A program made the translations under genes and the position numbers. This document shows, one piece after another, positions 45,640 through 54,727 of a DNA stretch of 64,000 nt. Positions within the stretch are counted from its first letter, which is position 1. Each line of letters opens with the position of its first letter. The notes under the pieces were generated by a model, which was not told the DNA's origin, searched no databases, and saw only the letters and a list, made by a program, of their open reading frames with translations. Source of the stretch: Holophagales bacterium (GTDB lineage Bacteria; Acidobacteriota; Thermoanaerobaculia; UBA5066); contig JADJZB010000011.1 of NCBI GenBank assembly GCA_016719485.1, positions 101,527 through 165,526 of the forward strand, in the 5' to 3' direction.

Positions 45640-45765
45640 CTGCCCGTTCCGAAGGTCTCGTTCGCCCCGATCGGGGTGGGGGACCGGGTCCGCGAGGACC
45701 GGTGTGTCGATCTCCCCTCGGCCGCCACGGGCGGCCGGAACTACTCCCCTTACCGGCCGGCGAGT
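45640..45765 (-). ncRNA. yybP-ykoY (Mn2+) riboswitch, leader of GDT1 gene
   Basis: On the minus strand the leader contains CCGGUAAGGGGAGUAG (45741-45758 complement), the highly conserved 5' element of the yybP-ykoY class. About 90 nt later comes CGAGACCUUCGG (45649-45660), the conserved 3' element that closes P1. Between them lie GC-rich hairpins, as in the known four-way or three-way aptamer. Directly downstream, CCGAAGUCUCG (45621-45631) can pair with the 3' element (11 bp, one bulge) around an inner CGGGC-AGAA-GCCCG hairpin. This gives an alternative fold that would open P1. No U-run follows, so control of translation or Rho access is likelier than intrinsic termination. The class senses Mn2+ and commonly precedes MntP, TerC and UPF0016 genes. 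Confidence 0.78.
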
Positions 45766-45860
45766 CTAGCACCGCGATGGCGCGCGGCGGTCCGTCGGCG
45801 CGAGGAGGTCGTAATCTGAAGCCGTTTCGACACCCCTCGTCGCGCCTTCCGGGAGATTCC

Positions 45861-47086
<1,226 letters not shown>

Positions 47087-47090
<4 letters not shown>

Positions 47091-47143
47091 CGTCGCTCGT
47101 TCGGCTCGACGGCTCCGTGGGAGAAGGCGGTGGTCAGGTCCTG
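47087..47143 (+). pseudogene. Remnant of rtcA (RNA 3'-phosphate cyclase), 19 codons
   Basis: The ATG overlaps the rtcB stop (ATGA). The first 19 codons read MTSLVRLDGSVGEGGGQVL, which is the conserved N-terminus of RtcA (I-R/L-DGSxGEGGGQ). The similarity stops abruptly at about 47144, where the end of an unrelated racemase gene on the other strand begins. The rest of rtcA is absent, so this marks a deletion or rearrangement breakpoint. Confidence 0.75.
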
Positions 47144-47148
47144 GTTCC

Positions 47149-47838
47149 TCAGGCGAGCGCGACGACCGCAGCCGCCCGCGCGTGGAGCGCGGCGGTGTCG
47201 AAGAGCGGTACCGGGAACGGCTCGTCGCCGAGCAAAAGGCCGATCTCCGTGCAGGCGAGCACGATTCCTTCAGCACCGCGTGCGACGAGGTCCTGCATCA
47301 CCTCCGTGTAGGCGTTTCGGGACGTCGCGAGGAGCTGACCGCGGCACAGCTCCTGGAAAATGACGCGGTCCACCAGCGCGCGCGCATCGGCCGGCGGCGT
47401 GAGCACGTCGATTCCGAGTCGAGCGAGGCGTGCCGCGTAGAAGTCCTCTTCCATCGTGAACCGCGTTCCCAGGAGCCCCACGTGCGTGAGGCCGGCGGCG
47501 CGAACGGCCGCTCCCGTCACGTCCGCGATATGGAGGAGCGGGATCCGGACCGCCGCTTCGAGCGTCTCCGCGACCTTGTGCATCGTGTTGGTGCAGAGGA
47601 CGAGGACCCCCGCCCCGGCCTCCTCGAGGACGATGGCCTCATGAGCGAGCAGCCTTCCGATCTCCTCCCAGTCACCCGCGCGCATCAGGGCCTCGAGCGG
47701 CGCGAAGTCGACGCTCGACAGGAGGATCTTCGCGGAGTGCAGGCCCCCGAGCCGCTCGGACACCAGGCGGTTCAAGGTGGTGTAGTACGGCACCGTCGAT
47801 TCCCAGCTCATCCCGCCGAGGAGCCCTATCGTCTTCAT
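47149..47838 (-). CDS. Aspartate/glutamate racemase family protein
   Basis: 229 residues. Cofactor-independent racemase fold with MKTIGLLGGMSWEST at the start, LVLCTNTMHKVA containing the first catalytic Cys, and GIVLACTEIGLLL containing the second. This is the YgeA/aspartate-racemase type, giving D-Asp or D-Glu or acting on other amino acids. The start was placed at MKTIGLL; the nine preceding codons of the longer ORF are not conserved. Its 3' end abuts the truncated rtcA, so the gene arrived or was brought here by the rearrangement. Confidence 0.92.
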   Translation of the reverse strand: MKTIGLLGGMSWESTVPYYTTLNRLVSERLGGLHSAKILLSSVDFAPLEALMRAGDWEEIGRLLAHEAIVLEEAGAGVLVLCTNTMHKVAETLEAAVRIPLLHIADVTGAAVRAAGLTHVGLLGTRFTMEEDFYAARLARLGIDVLTPPADARALVDRVIFQELCRGQLLATSRNAYTEVMQDLVARGAEGIVLACTEIGLLLGDEPFPVPLFDTAALHARAAAVVALA

Positions 47839-47848
47839 ATGCGGAGTG

Positions 47849-48487
47849 TCACAGATCGCGGGCACGGTGGCGCGACTCCGGCGGATGTACTCGGAGCCTT
47901 CGCCGTCTCACGACGGCGGGCACCCCTCCGCTGCCATTGCAGGTCCCTTTCCGCGACCGGAACGCCGCGACGCCGCCGCGCCTGTCGACCTCGATCTCGC
48001 AGCAGCGGAGCAGAAGGTCGCGTATGCGGGCTCGCCCTCGCTGGGTCCGGGACTTCATTCCGGAGATGGAGATCCCGAGACGCTTCGCAGCCTCGACCTG
48101 GGAGAGTCCCTCGAACGTCGTGAGCGCGACGGCCTCGCGGTGCGCCGCCGGGAGCTGGTCGAGCATCGGCGACAGGCAGGCGGCGAGCTCGCGCTCGTCT
48201 CGCGCTTCGTCCTCCGGGACGACGGGCTCCGCGGCCTCGTCGAGCGATCCGCCCGCGTGACGCACCCGGACGTCGCGGGAGCGGTAGTGGTCGGTCAGGG
48301 CGTTACGCGTGACCTGGTAGAGCCACGCGGGGAGGCGGTCGGTCCGGTCCAGCGTCCCGCCCGAGCGGTGGACCCGCAGGAAGACCTCCTGAAGGAGATC
48401 GTCCGCATCCGCGGGGTCGCGAACGCGGCTGGCGATGAACGCCCGGAGCCGGCCGCTGAACTCGGACCAGACCGCCTCGGCTGACAT
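47849..48487 (-). CDS. sigZ: RNA polymerase sigma factor, SigZ type (ECF)
   Basis: 212 residues. Region 2 is AFIASRVRDPADADDLLQEVFLRV and region 4 LPAAHREAVALTTFEGLSQVEAAKRLGISISGMKSRTQRGRARIRDLLLRCCEIEVDRRGG. The tail RCCEIEVDRRGG is typical of SigZ. The gene starts 4 bp after the DUF2703 stop, so the two are cotranscribed. The normal SigZ tail ends soon after DRRGG; here some 35 extra basic residues follow. No anti-sigma gene adjoins; the Cys pair may sense metal or redox state. Confidence 0.88.
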   Translation of the reverse strand: MSAEAVWSEFSGRLRAFIASRVRDPADADDLLQEVFLRVHRSGGTLDRTDRLPAWLYQVTRNALTDHYRSRDVRVRHAGGSLDEAAEPVVPEDEARDERELAACLSPMLDQLPAAHREAVALTTFEGLSQVEAAKRLGISISGMKSRTQRGRARIRDLLLRCCEIEVDRRGGVAAFRSRKGTCNGSGGVPAVVRRRRLRVHPPESRHRARDL

Positions 48488-48491
48488 GAGG

Positions 48492-49082
48492 TTACGCGGT
48501 TACGGTACCGCAACCGCAGCCCGCGGCGTTCGGGGTGGTCTTCGCGGGCGCGACGACGGTCCCGCAGCACGACGCGTCGTCAGGGGCGGCGGGGCAGCAC
48601 GGCCCGCCCGCCATGGTCGCCTTCGCGTCGAAGAAGCGGAGGAGGTTCTCGGGGACTCCCGGGTACGGCTCCGGCTCCGCCGCCGGGGTCGGCGGAGCGT
48701 AGGCCGCGCTGAGGATCGCGTCGACGAGGAGGGCTTCCGGGGCTTCGGTGTACTCGCCGCCCTCGTAGACCCAGACCCGGCAGTCGGTCGCCTGACCAGC
48801 GATGTCGCCGCAAGATCCGCAGCGGCTCTCCTTCGTCCCGAGGGCCGCGTCACGGCCGTTCACGCGGATCGTGGGAGAGCTCAGGAAACGGTGTGCGCGG
48901 GCCTTCTCCTCGGAGTCGACGAGCACCTTCTTCAGGTTCACGGTCCTGCCCGTGGCGGAGAGAACCGAGCGGACGGCGTCGAGGCCGCGGGCGAGGTTCT
49001 CGTCCGTCCCCCGACACCGGGTGCAGGTCGTCAGGTCGATGTAGAGGAACTCGATGTCGATGGTCTTCGTGGCGGTCGTCAT
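48492..49082 (-). CDS. DUF2703 family protein
   Basis: 196 residues, cysteine-rich. The N-terminal thioredoxin-like half begins IDIEFLYIDLTTCTRC (CxxC), with ESRCGSCGDI in the middle. The C-terminal tail has many Cys (GGPCCPAAPDDASCCG ... GCGCG), suggesting metal binding. DUF2703 proteins occur near arsenic, mercury and other stress genes, and often with SigZ, as here. It has a good Shine-Dalgarno (CAGGAGA) before the ATG; longer in-frame extension to 49253 is not conserved. Expected to act in the cytoplasm as a thiol/metal handling protein, but this is inference. Confidence 0.82.
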   Translation of the reverse strand: MTTATKTIDIEFLYIDLTTCTRCRGTDENLARGLDAVRSVLSATGRTVNLKKVLVDSEEKARAHRFLSSPTIRVNGRDAALGTKESRCGSCGDIAGQATDCRVWVYEGGEYTEAPEALLVDAILSAAYAPPTPAAEPEPYPGVPENLLRFFDAKATMAGGPCCPAAPDDASCCGTVVAPAKTTPNAAGCGCGTVTA

Positions 49083-49315
49083 GGGCGATCTCTCCTGACG
49101 AGCCACCCTCGGGCGGCTCGTCATAGGAGACGGACGATCCTCGAAAAGGACGCAGCGCCGCCACAACGGTCTGGCCGGATCAGGATCCCGGAGGCTGGCC
49201 ACGAGCGCCGGTCCGAGTGGTTCGCGGGACATCTGGCGGGCCTCATCGTTCACTGGAACGAGAACCCGACGCCCGTCGTCTGGACGAAGCCCTCCGGAGG
49301 GGAGACACTCGCGGG

Positions 49316-49780
49316 ATGCTCGACTCCCTCAAGCGGTTCTTTCAGGAACGCATGGCCGGCCGCCCCGCGGAGGCCGCGGGCGACCCGGGCCAGCGCCTCC
49401 GCCTCACGGCCGCGACGCTCCTCGTCGAGGTGATGCGCGCCGACCCCGAGGTCCGGGACGAGGAGCGGACGGTCGTCCGCACCGCCCTCCAGGGGACGTT
49501 CGGCCTCTCGCTCGCCGACACCGAGGAGCTCGTCCGCCTCGCCGAGGCCGAGGCGGACGCCGCGACCTCGCTCTACGAGTTCACGAGCCTCGTCGACAAG
49601 GGGTTCTCGCTCGAGGAGAAGAAGCGCATCGTCGAGCTGATGTGGCTCGTCGCCTACGCCGACGCCGAGAAGCACCCCCTCGAGGAGCACCTCATCCGCC
49701 GCGTCGCCGGCCTCCTCAACGTCCCCCACCCCGACTTCATCGACGCGAAGTCCCGGGCGCGGGGGCAGAGCGGGGGGTAG
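49316..49780 (+). CDS. TerB-family protein
   Basis: 154 residues, all-helical. TerB/DjlA-like core: LRLTAATLLVEVMRADPEVRDEERTVVRTAL, FTSLVDKGFSLEEKKRIVELMWLVAYADAEKHPLEEHLIRRVAGLL with acidic residues that bind metal in TerB. The stand-alone form is common outside Ter operons, so the tellurite label should not be over-read. It is divergent from the DUF2703-SigZ pair. Confidence 0.88.
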   Translation: MLDSLKRFFQERMAGRPAEAAGDPGQRLRLTAATLLVEVMRADPEVRDEERTVVRTALQGTFGLSLADTEELVRLAEAEADAATSLYEFTSLVDKGFSLEEKKRIVELMWLVAYADAEKHPLEEHLIRRVAGLLNVPHPDFIDAKSRARGQSGG

Positions 49781-49813
49781 GGGCGCCCCTCGCGCGACAA
49801 GCGGCCCCGAAAC

Positions 49814-51061
49814 CTACACGGCTCGGGCCGCCTTCTCCCACTGCTTCAACCTGCCGGCCAGCAGCTCCTGTTCCCGCAGGTTCTTCGTCATCGCGATGGC
49901 GCGTTGGATCTCCTCACGTGCCTCGGAGAGCCTGCCCAGCTTCATCAGCAGGTCCCCGCGAACAGTGGGAAAGAGATGGTAGCCGGCGAGCGCAGAGTCG
50001 GCGAGGGTGGCGGCCGCGTCGAGCGCTTCGAGTCCTGCGGCTGGTCCCTGGGCCATGCCGACGGCAACTGCGCGATTGAGTGCCACGACCGGCGAAGGAT
50101 TGATCTGGAGCAAGGCGTCGTAGAGAAGAACGATACGGTCCCAGTCCGTCTCTTCGGCGGTGCGGGCGCGCGCATGACATGCGGCAATGGCGGCCTGCAA
50201 CGCGTAGGGCTTCGCGCCACCGCCCAGTCTTTGCGCGCGTTCGAGCGCGGCCATTCCTCGCTGGATCTGCGCGTGGTCCCACAGGGAGCGGTCCTGATCC
50301 GGGAGCAGGACGGCCTCCCCGTTCCTGCCCCGGCGCGCTGCGCTGCGCGAGGCCTGCAGCTCCATCAGCGCCACGAGTGCCTGGACTTCCGTCTCGGCGG
50401 GAAGAAGCGGACCCAGCATGCGCCCCAGGCGCAGCGCCTCTTCCGAGAGAGCCTCCCGCATCCATTCCTCGCCCGAGGTTGCGGTGTAGCCCTCGTTGAA
50501 GATCAGGTAGACCACCATGAGCACGGACTCGACCCGGAGGCGCAGTTCGTCCCCGCTCGGCGTCTCGAAGGGAACCTGGGCCTCCGAGAGGGTCTTCTTG
50601 GCGCGAGAGATCCGCTGGCCCAGCGTCTTCTCCGGCACGAGGAACGCACGCGCGATCTCCGCCGTGGTGAGGCCGCCGATCAGGCGCAACGTGAGCGCGA
50701 TGCGTCCTTCCACCGCGAGCACGGGATGGCACGCGGTGAAGACGAGCCGCAGCACGTCGTCGTCGATCACCTGATCCAGCGCGTGATCCAAAGCGTCTCC
50801 AAGCCGCTGCTCCTGCCCCTCCAGCTCGCGGGCAATCTCCTCATGCTTCTGTACGAGCATGCGACCGCGCCGCAACGTATCGATCGCGCGCCGCTTCGCC
50901 GCCGTCATCAGCCATGCCCCGGGCTTCTCGGGGATGCCTTCCTCGGGCCACACTTCGAGGGCCGTCACGAGCGCGTCCTGCGCCAGCTCCTCGGCGGTGC
51001 CGACATCGTGGGTGACGCGAGCGATCGCCGCGATGAGGCGTGTGGACTCGATCTTCCACAC
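49814..51061 (-). CDS. ECF sigma factor with C-terminal DUF6596/TPR-like extension
   Basis: 415 residues. Region 2: RLIAAIARVTHDVGTAEELAQDALVTALEVWPEEGIPEKPGAWLMTAAKRRAIDTLRR. Region 4: IARAFLVPEKTLGQRISRAKKTL. The long C-terminal half (residues ~180-410, LNEGYTATSGEEW ... NPSPVVALNRAVAVGMAQGP) is the helical extension of this ECF class, which works without a classical anti-sigma and is paired with YCII-domain proteins. The YCII gene is 46 bp upstream on the same strand, consistent. GTG start. Confidence 0.92.
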   Translation of the reverse strand: MWKIESTRLIAAIARVTHDVGTAEELAQDALVTALEVWPEEGIPEKPGAWLMTAAKRRAIDTLRRGRMLVQKHEEIARELEGQEQRLGDALDHALDQVIDDDVLRLVFTACHPVLAVEGRIALTLRLIGGLTTAEIARAFLVPEKTLGQRISRAKKTLSEAQVPFETPSGDELRLRVESVLMVVYLIFNEGYTATSGEEWMREALSEEALRLGRMLGPLLPAETEVQALVALMELQASRSAARRGRNGEAVLLPDQDRSLWDHAQIQRGMAALERAQRLGGGAKPYALQAAIAACHARARTAEETDWDRIVLLYDALLQINPSPVVALNRAVAVGMAQGPAAGLEALDAAATLADSALAGYHLFPTVRGDLLMKLGRLSEAREEIQRAIAMTKNLREQELLAGRLKQWEKAARAV

Positions 51062-51107
51062 GGCCTCGACCGTCTTGTGGACTTCGCTCAGGCGCCTGCC
51101 TCAGATG

Positions 51108-51455
51108 CTAGTCGGCCGCGGGATTGAAGAAGATCTCCCGCACCTCGACCTGCCCCCGGGTGGCGGCAACGCCTTTGCGCGCCCACGCCACCGCCTCGTC
51201 CATGTCGGCGCATTCCAGTATCCAGAAGCCGCCGATGTGTTCCTTGGACTCGAGGTACGGCCCGTCGGTAACGAGGACTCCGCCGTCGGCCTGAGGTCTC
51301 AGCGACTTTGTGGATCCGAGGCCGCAGGCGAACTTCCTGACGCCGGCGGCAATCATCTCCTTGTTGAGCGCGTGGATCTCGCGGCCCACCGCTTCGTCCA
51401 TTGTGGACGGGTCGAAATCGTCGGGGAGGTAACCGGCAACCAGGAACTGCGGCAT
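51108..51455 (-). CDS. YCII-related domain protein
   Basis: 115 residues, MPQFLVAGYLPDDFDPSTMDEAV ... LLVTDGPYLESKEHIGGFWILECADMDEAVAWA, the DGPF/YCII (DUF1330-like dimeric alpha-beta barrel) family. It precedes the ECF sigma gene and is usually its regulatory partner or target. ATG chosen because of GGACAGGAGA upstream. The open frame continues ~500 bp further upstream (to 51959), but that part is non-coding in appearance; 51456-51748 holds no gene I can support. Confidence 0.88.
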   Translation of the reverse strand: MPQFLVAGYLPDDFDPSTMDEAVGREIHALNKEMIAAGVRKFACGLGSTKSLRPQADGGVLVTDGPYLESKEHIGGFWILECADMDEAVAWARKGVAATRGQVEVREIFFNPAAD

Positions 51456-51748
51456 GGTCTTCTCCTGTCCTTCGGGCGGGGCTCTCTGCCCGGCCTTCAC
51501 TCCTACGACGATCGGCGAGGCCGGAATTCTACAAGCCGTCGAAGTGACTCCATTCCTGCCGGATAAGGAGATTCCCAGGAGCCCCTGGTCTCGTACCCGA
51601 AAACCCGGCAGGGCCGCCGGATCTCCTCCACGACGGCCCGCTCCTTGTTCCTGCGCCGCGCGAAGAAGAGGTCCGACGGTCCAGGCGAACTCGGGGCCGG
51701 TTCGGGGGACGACGACGACCGGAAGGCCGTTGATCGAGCGGAGGGAGG

Positions 51749-52426
51749 TCAGGCGCGGCTCTCGTCCTCCTCGAACCGCGAGATCGAGCGCAGGAAGCCG
51801 GCGGCGGCGTTCAGGCTGTCGCCTGCGAGGTCCCGCATCAGGCGCTGCACGAAAGGCGAGCGCCCCATCCGGGCGGCATAGCGCCTCGAGATCCATACGG
51901 CCAGGAGGATCACCAGAACACCGAAGAGGAGGTTGGCGATCAGGAAGCCAGCGCCGCAAGTCTCATATGCGTCGACGCCGAAGAGACCCTTCAGCGCCAC
52001 GATCAGGAGAGGCGTCCAGAGGAGCGGGGAGCACAGCAGCGTCCACTTCGTGGCTCGAATCCGCTCGACGCGGAGCGATTCCAGCCGCTTCTGAATCACG
52101 ACGATCGGCGCGTCGTAGTCCAGCGTTCCGATCGCCACCAGCTGGCGAATGGATGCGACGAGGAGAGCGATCACGCTCAGGTGGAGGCCCGCAGCCGGAA
52201 TCACGAACCGTGCCTCGGAGATGTGGTTCGCCAGGAACGAGCCCGTGAGCAGGGCGGCTGCGAAGTTCATCACGAGCCCGAGCCAGAGCAGCCGGGACAG
52301 CCTCTTGGTGGCCGTATCGGCCTTGGCGAGAACGGAGTCGTGCAGAAGACGCGCGTTCAGACGGAGGCTGGCGTCCAGCTTCCTGTCCTGGTCTTCCCAT
52401 GGGCGCTTCAGGTCGTCGAGTTCCAT
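51749..52426 (-). CDS. Membrane protein cotranscribed with ECF sigma factor
   Basis: 225 residues. A soluble N-terminal stretch (MELDDLKRPWEDQDRKLDASLRLN...) is followed by four predicted transmembrane helices: LLWLGLVMNFAAALLTGSF, FVIPAAGLHLSVIALLVAS, LCSPLLWTPLLIVALKGLFG and FLIANLLFGVLVILLAVWI. It begins 15 bp after the sigma factor gene, the usual position of an anti-sigma factor, but I see no zinc-binding HxxxCxxC. It may be a non-canonical membrane anti-sigma factor or a regulon member. Related unnamed proteins share the same N-terminal signature. Confidence 0.8.
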   Translation of the reverse strand: MELDDLKRPWEDQDRKLDASLRLNARLLHDSVLAKADTATKRLSRLLWLGLVMNFAAALLTGSFLANHISEARFVIPAAGLHLSVIALLVASIRQLVAIGTLDYDAPIVVIQKRLESLRVERIRATKWTLLCSPLLWTPLLIVALKGLFGVDAYETCGAGFLIANLLFGVLVILLAVWISRRYAARMGRSPFVQRLMRDLAGDSLNAAAGFLRSISRFEEDESRA

Positions 52427-52441
52427 GTTCCGTCCCTCCGT

Positions 52442-52951
52442 TCAGGCAGTCTTCGTCAGGTCGCGCCGGAGCCTCTGCTTGATCCGGCTGATCTTCGTAC
52501 CGACGTTGGTTTCCGATATCCCGAGAATCTCGGCGATCGTGCCGTAGCGGTTTCCGTCGAGGTAGAGGACGACGAGCGCCCTGTCGAGCTCGTCGAGTTG
52601 CTCGATGAAGTGCCGCAAGAGTCGGAGGTCGTCGTCCTGCGTGGCGGATCCGGGTGCCTCCGCTGGGATCTCCTGGAGGGTGTCCTCGGCCGGCACGTTG
52701 AATCGTGCCCTTCGGGCTTCACTCCGATAGAAGGAGATGGCCACGTTCAGGGCGATCCGGTACATCCAGGTGGAGAAGCGGTAGCGCTCGTCGTAGCGGC
52801 CGAAGGATCGCCAGAGCTGAACGACCATCTCCTGGACCAGGTCCTGCCGGTCCGTCGCGTTCCGGCAGTACGAGCTGGCGATCTTGTAGAGGATCTTCTT
52901 GTGCTCGTCGAGCAGGACCAGGAATCCGTCCTGCCGCGCTGGTTTCGTCAT
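52442..52951 (-). CDS. RNA polymerase ECF sigma factor
   Basis: 169 residues. Region 2 (KILYKIASSYCRNATDRQDLVQEMVVQLWRSFGRYDERYRFSTWMYRIALNVAISFYR) and region 4 (LDELDRALVVLYLDGNRYGTIAEILGISETNVGTKISRIKQRLRRDL) are complete. Group IV sigma factor directing RNA polymerase to a small regulon. Its downstream partner is the four-helix membrane protein. Stimulus unknown. About 170 bp without a gene separates it from the divergent toxin-antitoxin candidate. Confidence 0.93.
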   Translation of the reverse strand: MTKPARQDGFLVLLDEHKKILYKIASSYCRNATDRQDLVQEMVVQLWRSFGRYDERYRFSTWMYRIALNVAISFYRSEARRARFNVPAEDTLQEIPAEAPGSATQDDDLRLLRHFIEQLDELDRALVVLYLDGNRYGTIAEILGISETNVGTKISRIKQRLRRDLTKTA

Positions 52952-53120
52952 CGGGTTCCTTCCCCTGGTCGCGGCGCTGACGATGCCGCCTTCACACCAT
53001 GATTCGCTCCAGGCACCGAAAGATCACATCGGCGATCGGAGAGGTCCAGCCGAGCGGGCGTGAATCCTGCATCCCGGCCGGCCCCGCCGCCGCCTGCTTA
53101 GCGTCAAGTAGAATACGGCG

Positions 53121-53381
53121 ATGGATGTGGGAGCGATGGCCCGTGCGATGGGGCGGCGCGGAGGACGTGCCCGGGCGAGCCGTCTGTCCCCCGAACGGCG
53201 TCGTCAGATCGCATCGCTCGGCGGACAGGCGCGCCAGCGCTCACTCCTCGCGGCGCGGCGCCTCGTCGAGAACCTCCTCTACGCCGCGGCGGTCGAGGAG
53301 CTGCGCGGGGAAGCGCCGGAGGTCCTTCGCATGAAGTCATTCAACGGGCGGCTGCCAGGCCTCTACGACCGCAAGAGCTGA
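53121..53381 (+). CDS. Small basic protein, possible antitoxin
   Basis: 86 residues, strongly basic N-terminus: MARAMGRRGGRARASRLSPERRRQIASLGGQARQRSL, then helix LLAARRLVENLLYAAAVEELRG. It resembles small partners of nucleotidyltransferase genes and could bind DNA or RNA; I do not recognise a named family. It overlaps nothing and ends one base before the next ATG region (1-bp gap to 53383), so the two are one operon. A TAGAAT -10 box at 53109-53114 lies only 7 bp before the ATG, which would give a leaderless or nearly leaderless mRNA. An internal ATG (53136, MARAMGRR) is an alternative start. Confidence 0.7.
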   Translation: MDVGAMARAMGRRGGRARASRLSPERRRQIASLGGQARQRSLLAARRLVENLLYAAAVEELRGEAPEVLRMKSFNGRLPGLYDRKS

Positions 53382-53382
53382 C

Positions 53383-53925
53383 ATGAAGGAGCCGACTGCG
53401 CATCTCGACGCCGTCGGAAGCGTGGTCGAGGCGCTCGCCGAGCTCGCCCTCCCGCCCGTCCTCGTCGGTGGCATGGCCCTCGTCATGCTGGGGTCGCGAC
53501 GGGTCACGCGGGACTTCGACTTTCTGATCGCCCGTCCCGGCGAAGCGCTCGGCCCGCTGGTCGACGCCTTCTACGACCGGGGCTTCGAGCTCGCTTCCGG
53601 GGTCAGCGCCGAGGGCGAAGTGACGGCCACCATCTCCAACCGGCGAGTGGCCGCCGCCCGGCTTCGCCTGGACGCGCCCGCGAGCGCGTACTTCCTCGCG
53701 CCCGAAACGGGGCTGCGCGTGGACCTTCTCTTCGATTTCCCGCTGCCCGCGGCAGAACTCGCCCGGCGAGCGACCACCTTCAAGGTCCGAACGAAAGCCT
53801 GGCGCGTTGCTTCGGAAGCGGATCTCCTGCGGCTGAAGAAGCTCGCGCAGGCGAGCCGATCCTCGCCGGGCGACGCAGAGGACATCGCCTTCCTCGAGGC
53901 TCGCCGGGCGAAGAGCCGGCAGTGA
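53383..53925 (+). CDS. Nucleotidyltransferase toxin-like protein (AbiEii/MNT-like)
   Basis: 180 residues. Nucleotidyltransferase core LPPVLVGGMALVMLGSRRVTRDFDFLIA with the GG motif and DFDF acidic pair, then a third acidic residue in TGLRVDLLFDFP. The C-terminal EADLLRLKKLAQASRSSPGDAEDIAFLE is typical of AbiEii/DUF6036-like nucleotidyltransferases (K-x2-R, DxxDI). Such proteins act as toxins by adding nucleotides to tRNA or proteins. Paired with a small basic upstream gene, it is a toxin-antitoxin candidate. Confidence 0.78.
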   Translation: MKEPTAHLDAVGSVVEALAELALPPVLVGGMALVMLGSRRVTRDFDFLIARPGEALGPLVDAFYDRGFELASGVSAEGEVTATISNRRVAAARLRLDAPASAYFLAPETGLRVDLLFDFPLPAAELARRATTFKVRTKAWRVASEADLLRLKKLAQASRSSPGDAEDIAFLEARRAKSRQ

Positions 53926-53978
53926 GCCCCGGGGCCGCGCTCGAGAGGACGCGGAGCGGGCACGTCTGGAGCGTCCCG

Positions 53979-54030
53979 AAAACGAAGAACCCGGCTAGAA
54001 CTTGCGACCTTCTGGTAATGACCAGAACCA
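53979..54030 (-). repeat. Degenerate tRNA 3'-end/terminator relic (copy C)
   Basis: Contains AAAACGAAGAACCCGGC, identical to the terminator tail at 56727-56743. Then GAACTTGCGACCTT matches the T-arm side of the tRNA relics at 56759 and 61237, with the middle deleted. Read on the minus strand it gives an anticodon-stem-like CTGGT..ACCAG followed by AAGGTCGCAAGTTC. Too degraded to be a functional tRNA. Confidence 0.5.
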
Positions 54031-54066
54031 AAGGAAACGCCGGGGCCGGCCGCTCGTACCACCTTC

Positions 54067-54095
54067 TTGACACGGTATGATGTGCATCATATACT
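54067..54095 (+). promoter_or_regulatory. Strong sigma-70-type promoter with embedded operator (TetR gene)
   Basis: TTGACA (54067-54072), 17-bp spacer, TATACT (54090-54095). Inside the spacer and over the -10 lies TATGATG-TG-CATCATA (54076-54091), a perfect 7-bp inverted repeat. Its position predicts autorepression by the TetR-type regulator that starts at 54106. A similar palindrome precedes the SDR gene (54728-54745). Confidence 0.8.
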
Positions 54096-54105
54096 CATAG
54101 GAAGG

Positions 54106-54687
54106 ATGCGACGGTCCGCCCCCAGCCGCAAGGAAGCGACGCACGAGCGCATCGTCGAGGCCGCCGCGCGCGCGATCCGGCGCAGCGGCTACGACGGTAC
54201 CGGCATCGCCGACGTCATGAAAGACGCCGGCCTCACGCACGGGGGCTTCTACGCCCACTTTCCCTCGCGCGAGGCGATGCTCGCCGAGGCTGCGGATCGC
54301 GCCGGCGCCGAAGCCGTCGCCGCGTCGGCGCGCATCGCGGCCGCCGCTTCGCCGCCGCAGGCGCTCCGGGTCCTGCTCGAAGCGTACCTGTCGAAGGCTC
54401 ACGTCCAGAACGCCGAGACGGGCTGCCCGGTCGTCGCCCTCGGCTCGGAGATGCCGCGCCAGGCCCCCGAGGTGCGCCGCGCCTCCACGCGGCGCATCAA
54501 GGAGATGATCGACCTCGTCGCGCGCCAATCGCCCGACTGGGGCCAGCCGGGCGCGCACGAGCGTGCCCTCGCAACCGTCGCCACGATGGTGGGCGCCGTG
54601 CTCCTGGCACGCGCTGTCGACGACCCAAAGCTCTCGGACGCTCTGCGGAGGGCGGCGCTCGAACACCTCGCCCCGACCGGCGCCTGA
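54106..54687 (+). CDS. TetR/AcrR family transcriptional regulator
   Basis: 193 residues. N-terminal HTH: THERIVEAAARAIRRSGYDGTGIADVMKDAGLTHGGFYAHFPSREAMLAEA, the standard TetR signature. The C-terminal ligand domain has a Cys in AETGCPVVALGSEMPRQ, typical of the group near NemR/AcrR-like sensors of electrophiles. The ATG has AGGAAGG in front; an upstream in-frame ATG (54067) would place the -35 box inside the gene and is rejected. It probably represses itself and the SDR-MDR operon through the TATGATGnnCNTCATA operators. Confidence 0.92.
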   Translation: MRRSAPSRKEATHERIVEAAARAIRRSGYDGTGIADVMKDAGLTHGGFYAHFPSREAMLAEAADRAGAEAVAASARIAAAASPPQALRVLLEAYLSKAHVQNAETGCPVVALGSEMPRQAPEVRRASTRRIKEMIDLVARQSPDWGQPGAHERALATVATMVGAVLLARAVDDPKLSDALRRAALEHLAPTGA

Positions 54688-54727
54688 TCTCGCGTTCGCA
54701 CATGAAGAGGGTTTCGCTGGAATCAAA

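Noticed and set aside
49316..49780. Tellurite-resistance island
   Set aside because: Only a lone TerB-fold gene is present, with no terA, terC, terD or terZ; stand-alone TerB proteins are common.
51456..51959. N-terminal extension of the YCII protein or a separate gene
   Set aside because: The open frame is maintained, but the translation lacks any recognisable domain and overlaps the end of the membrane-protein gene; the YCII start has its own ribosome binding site.
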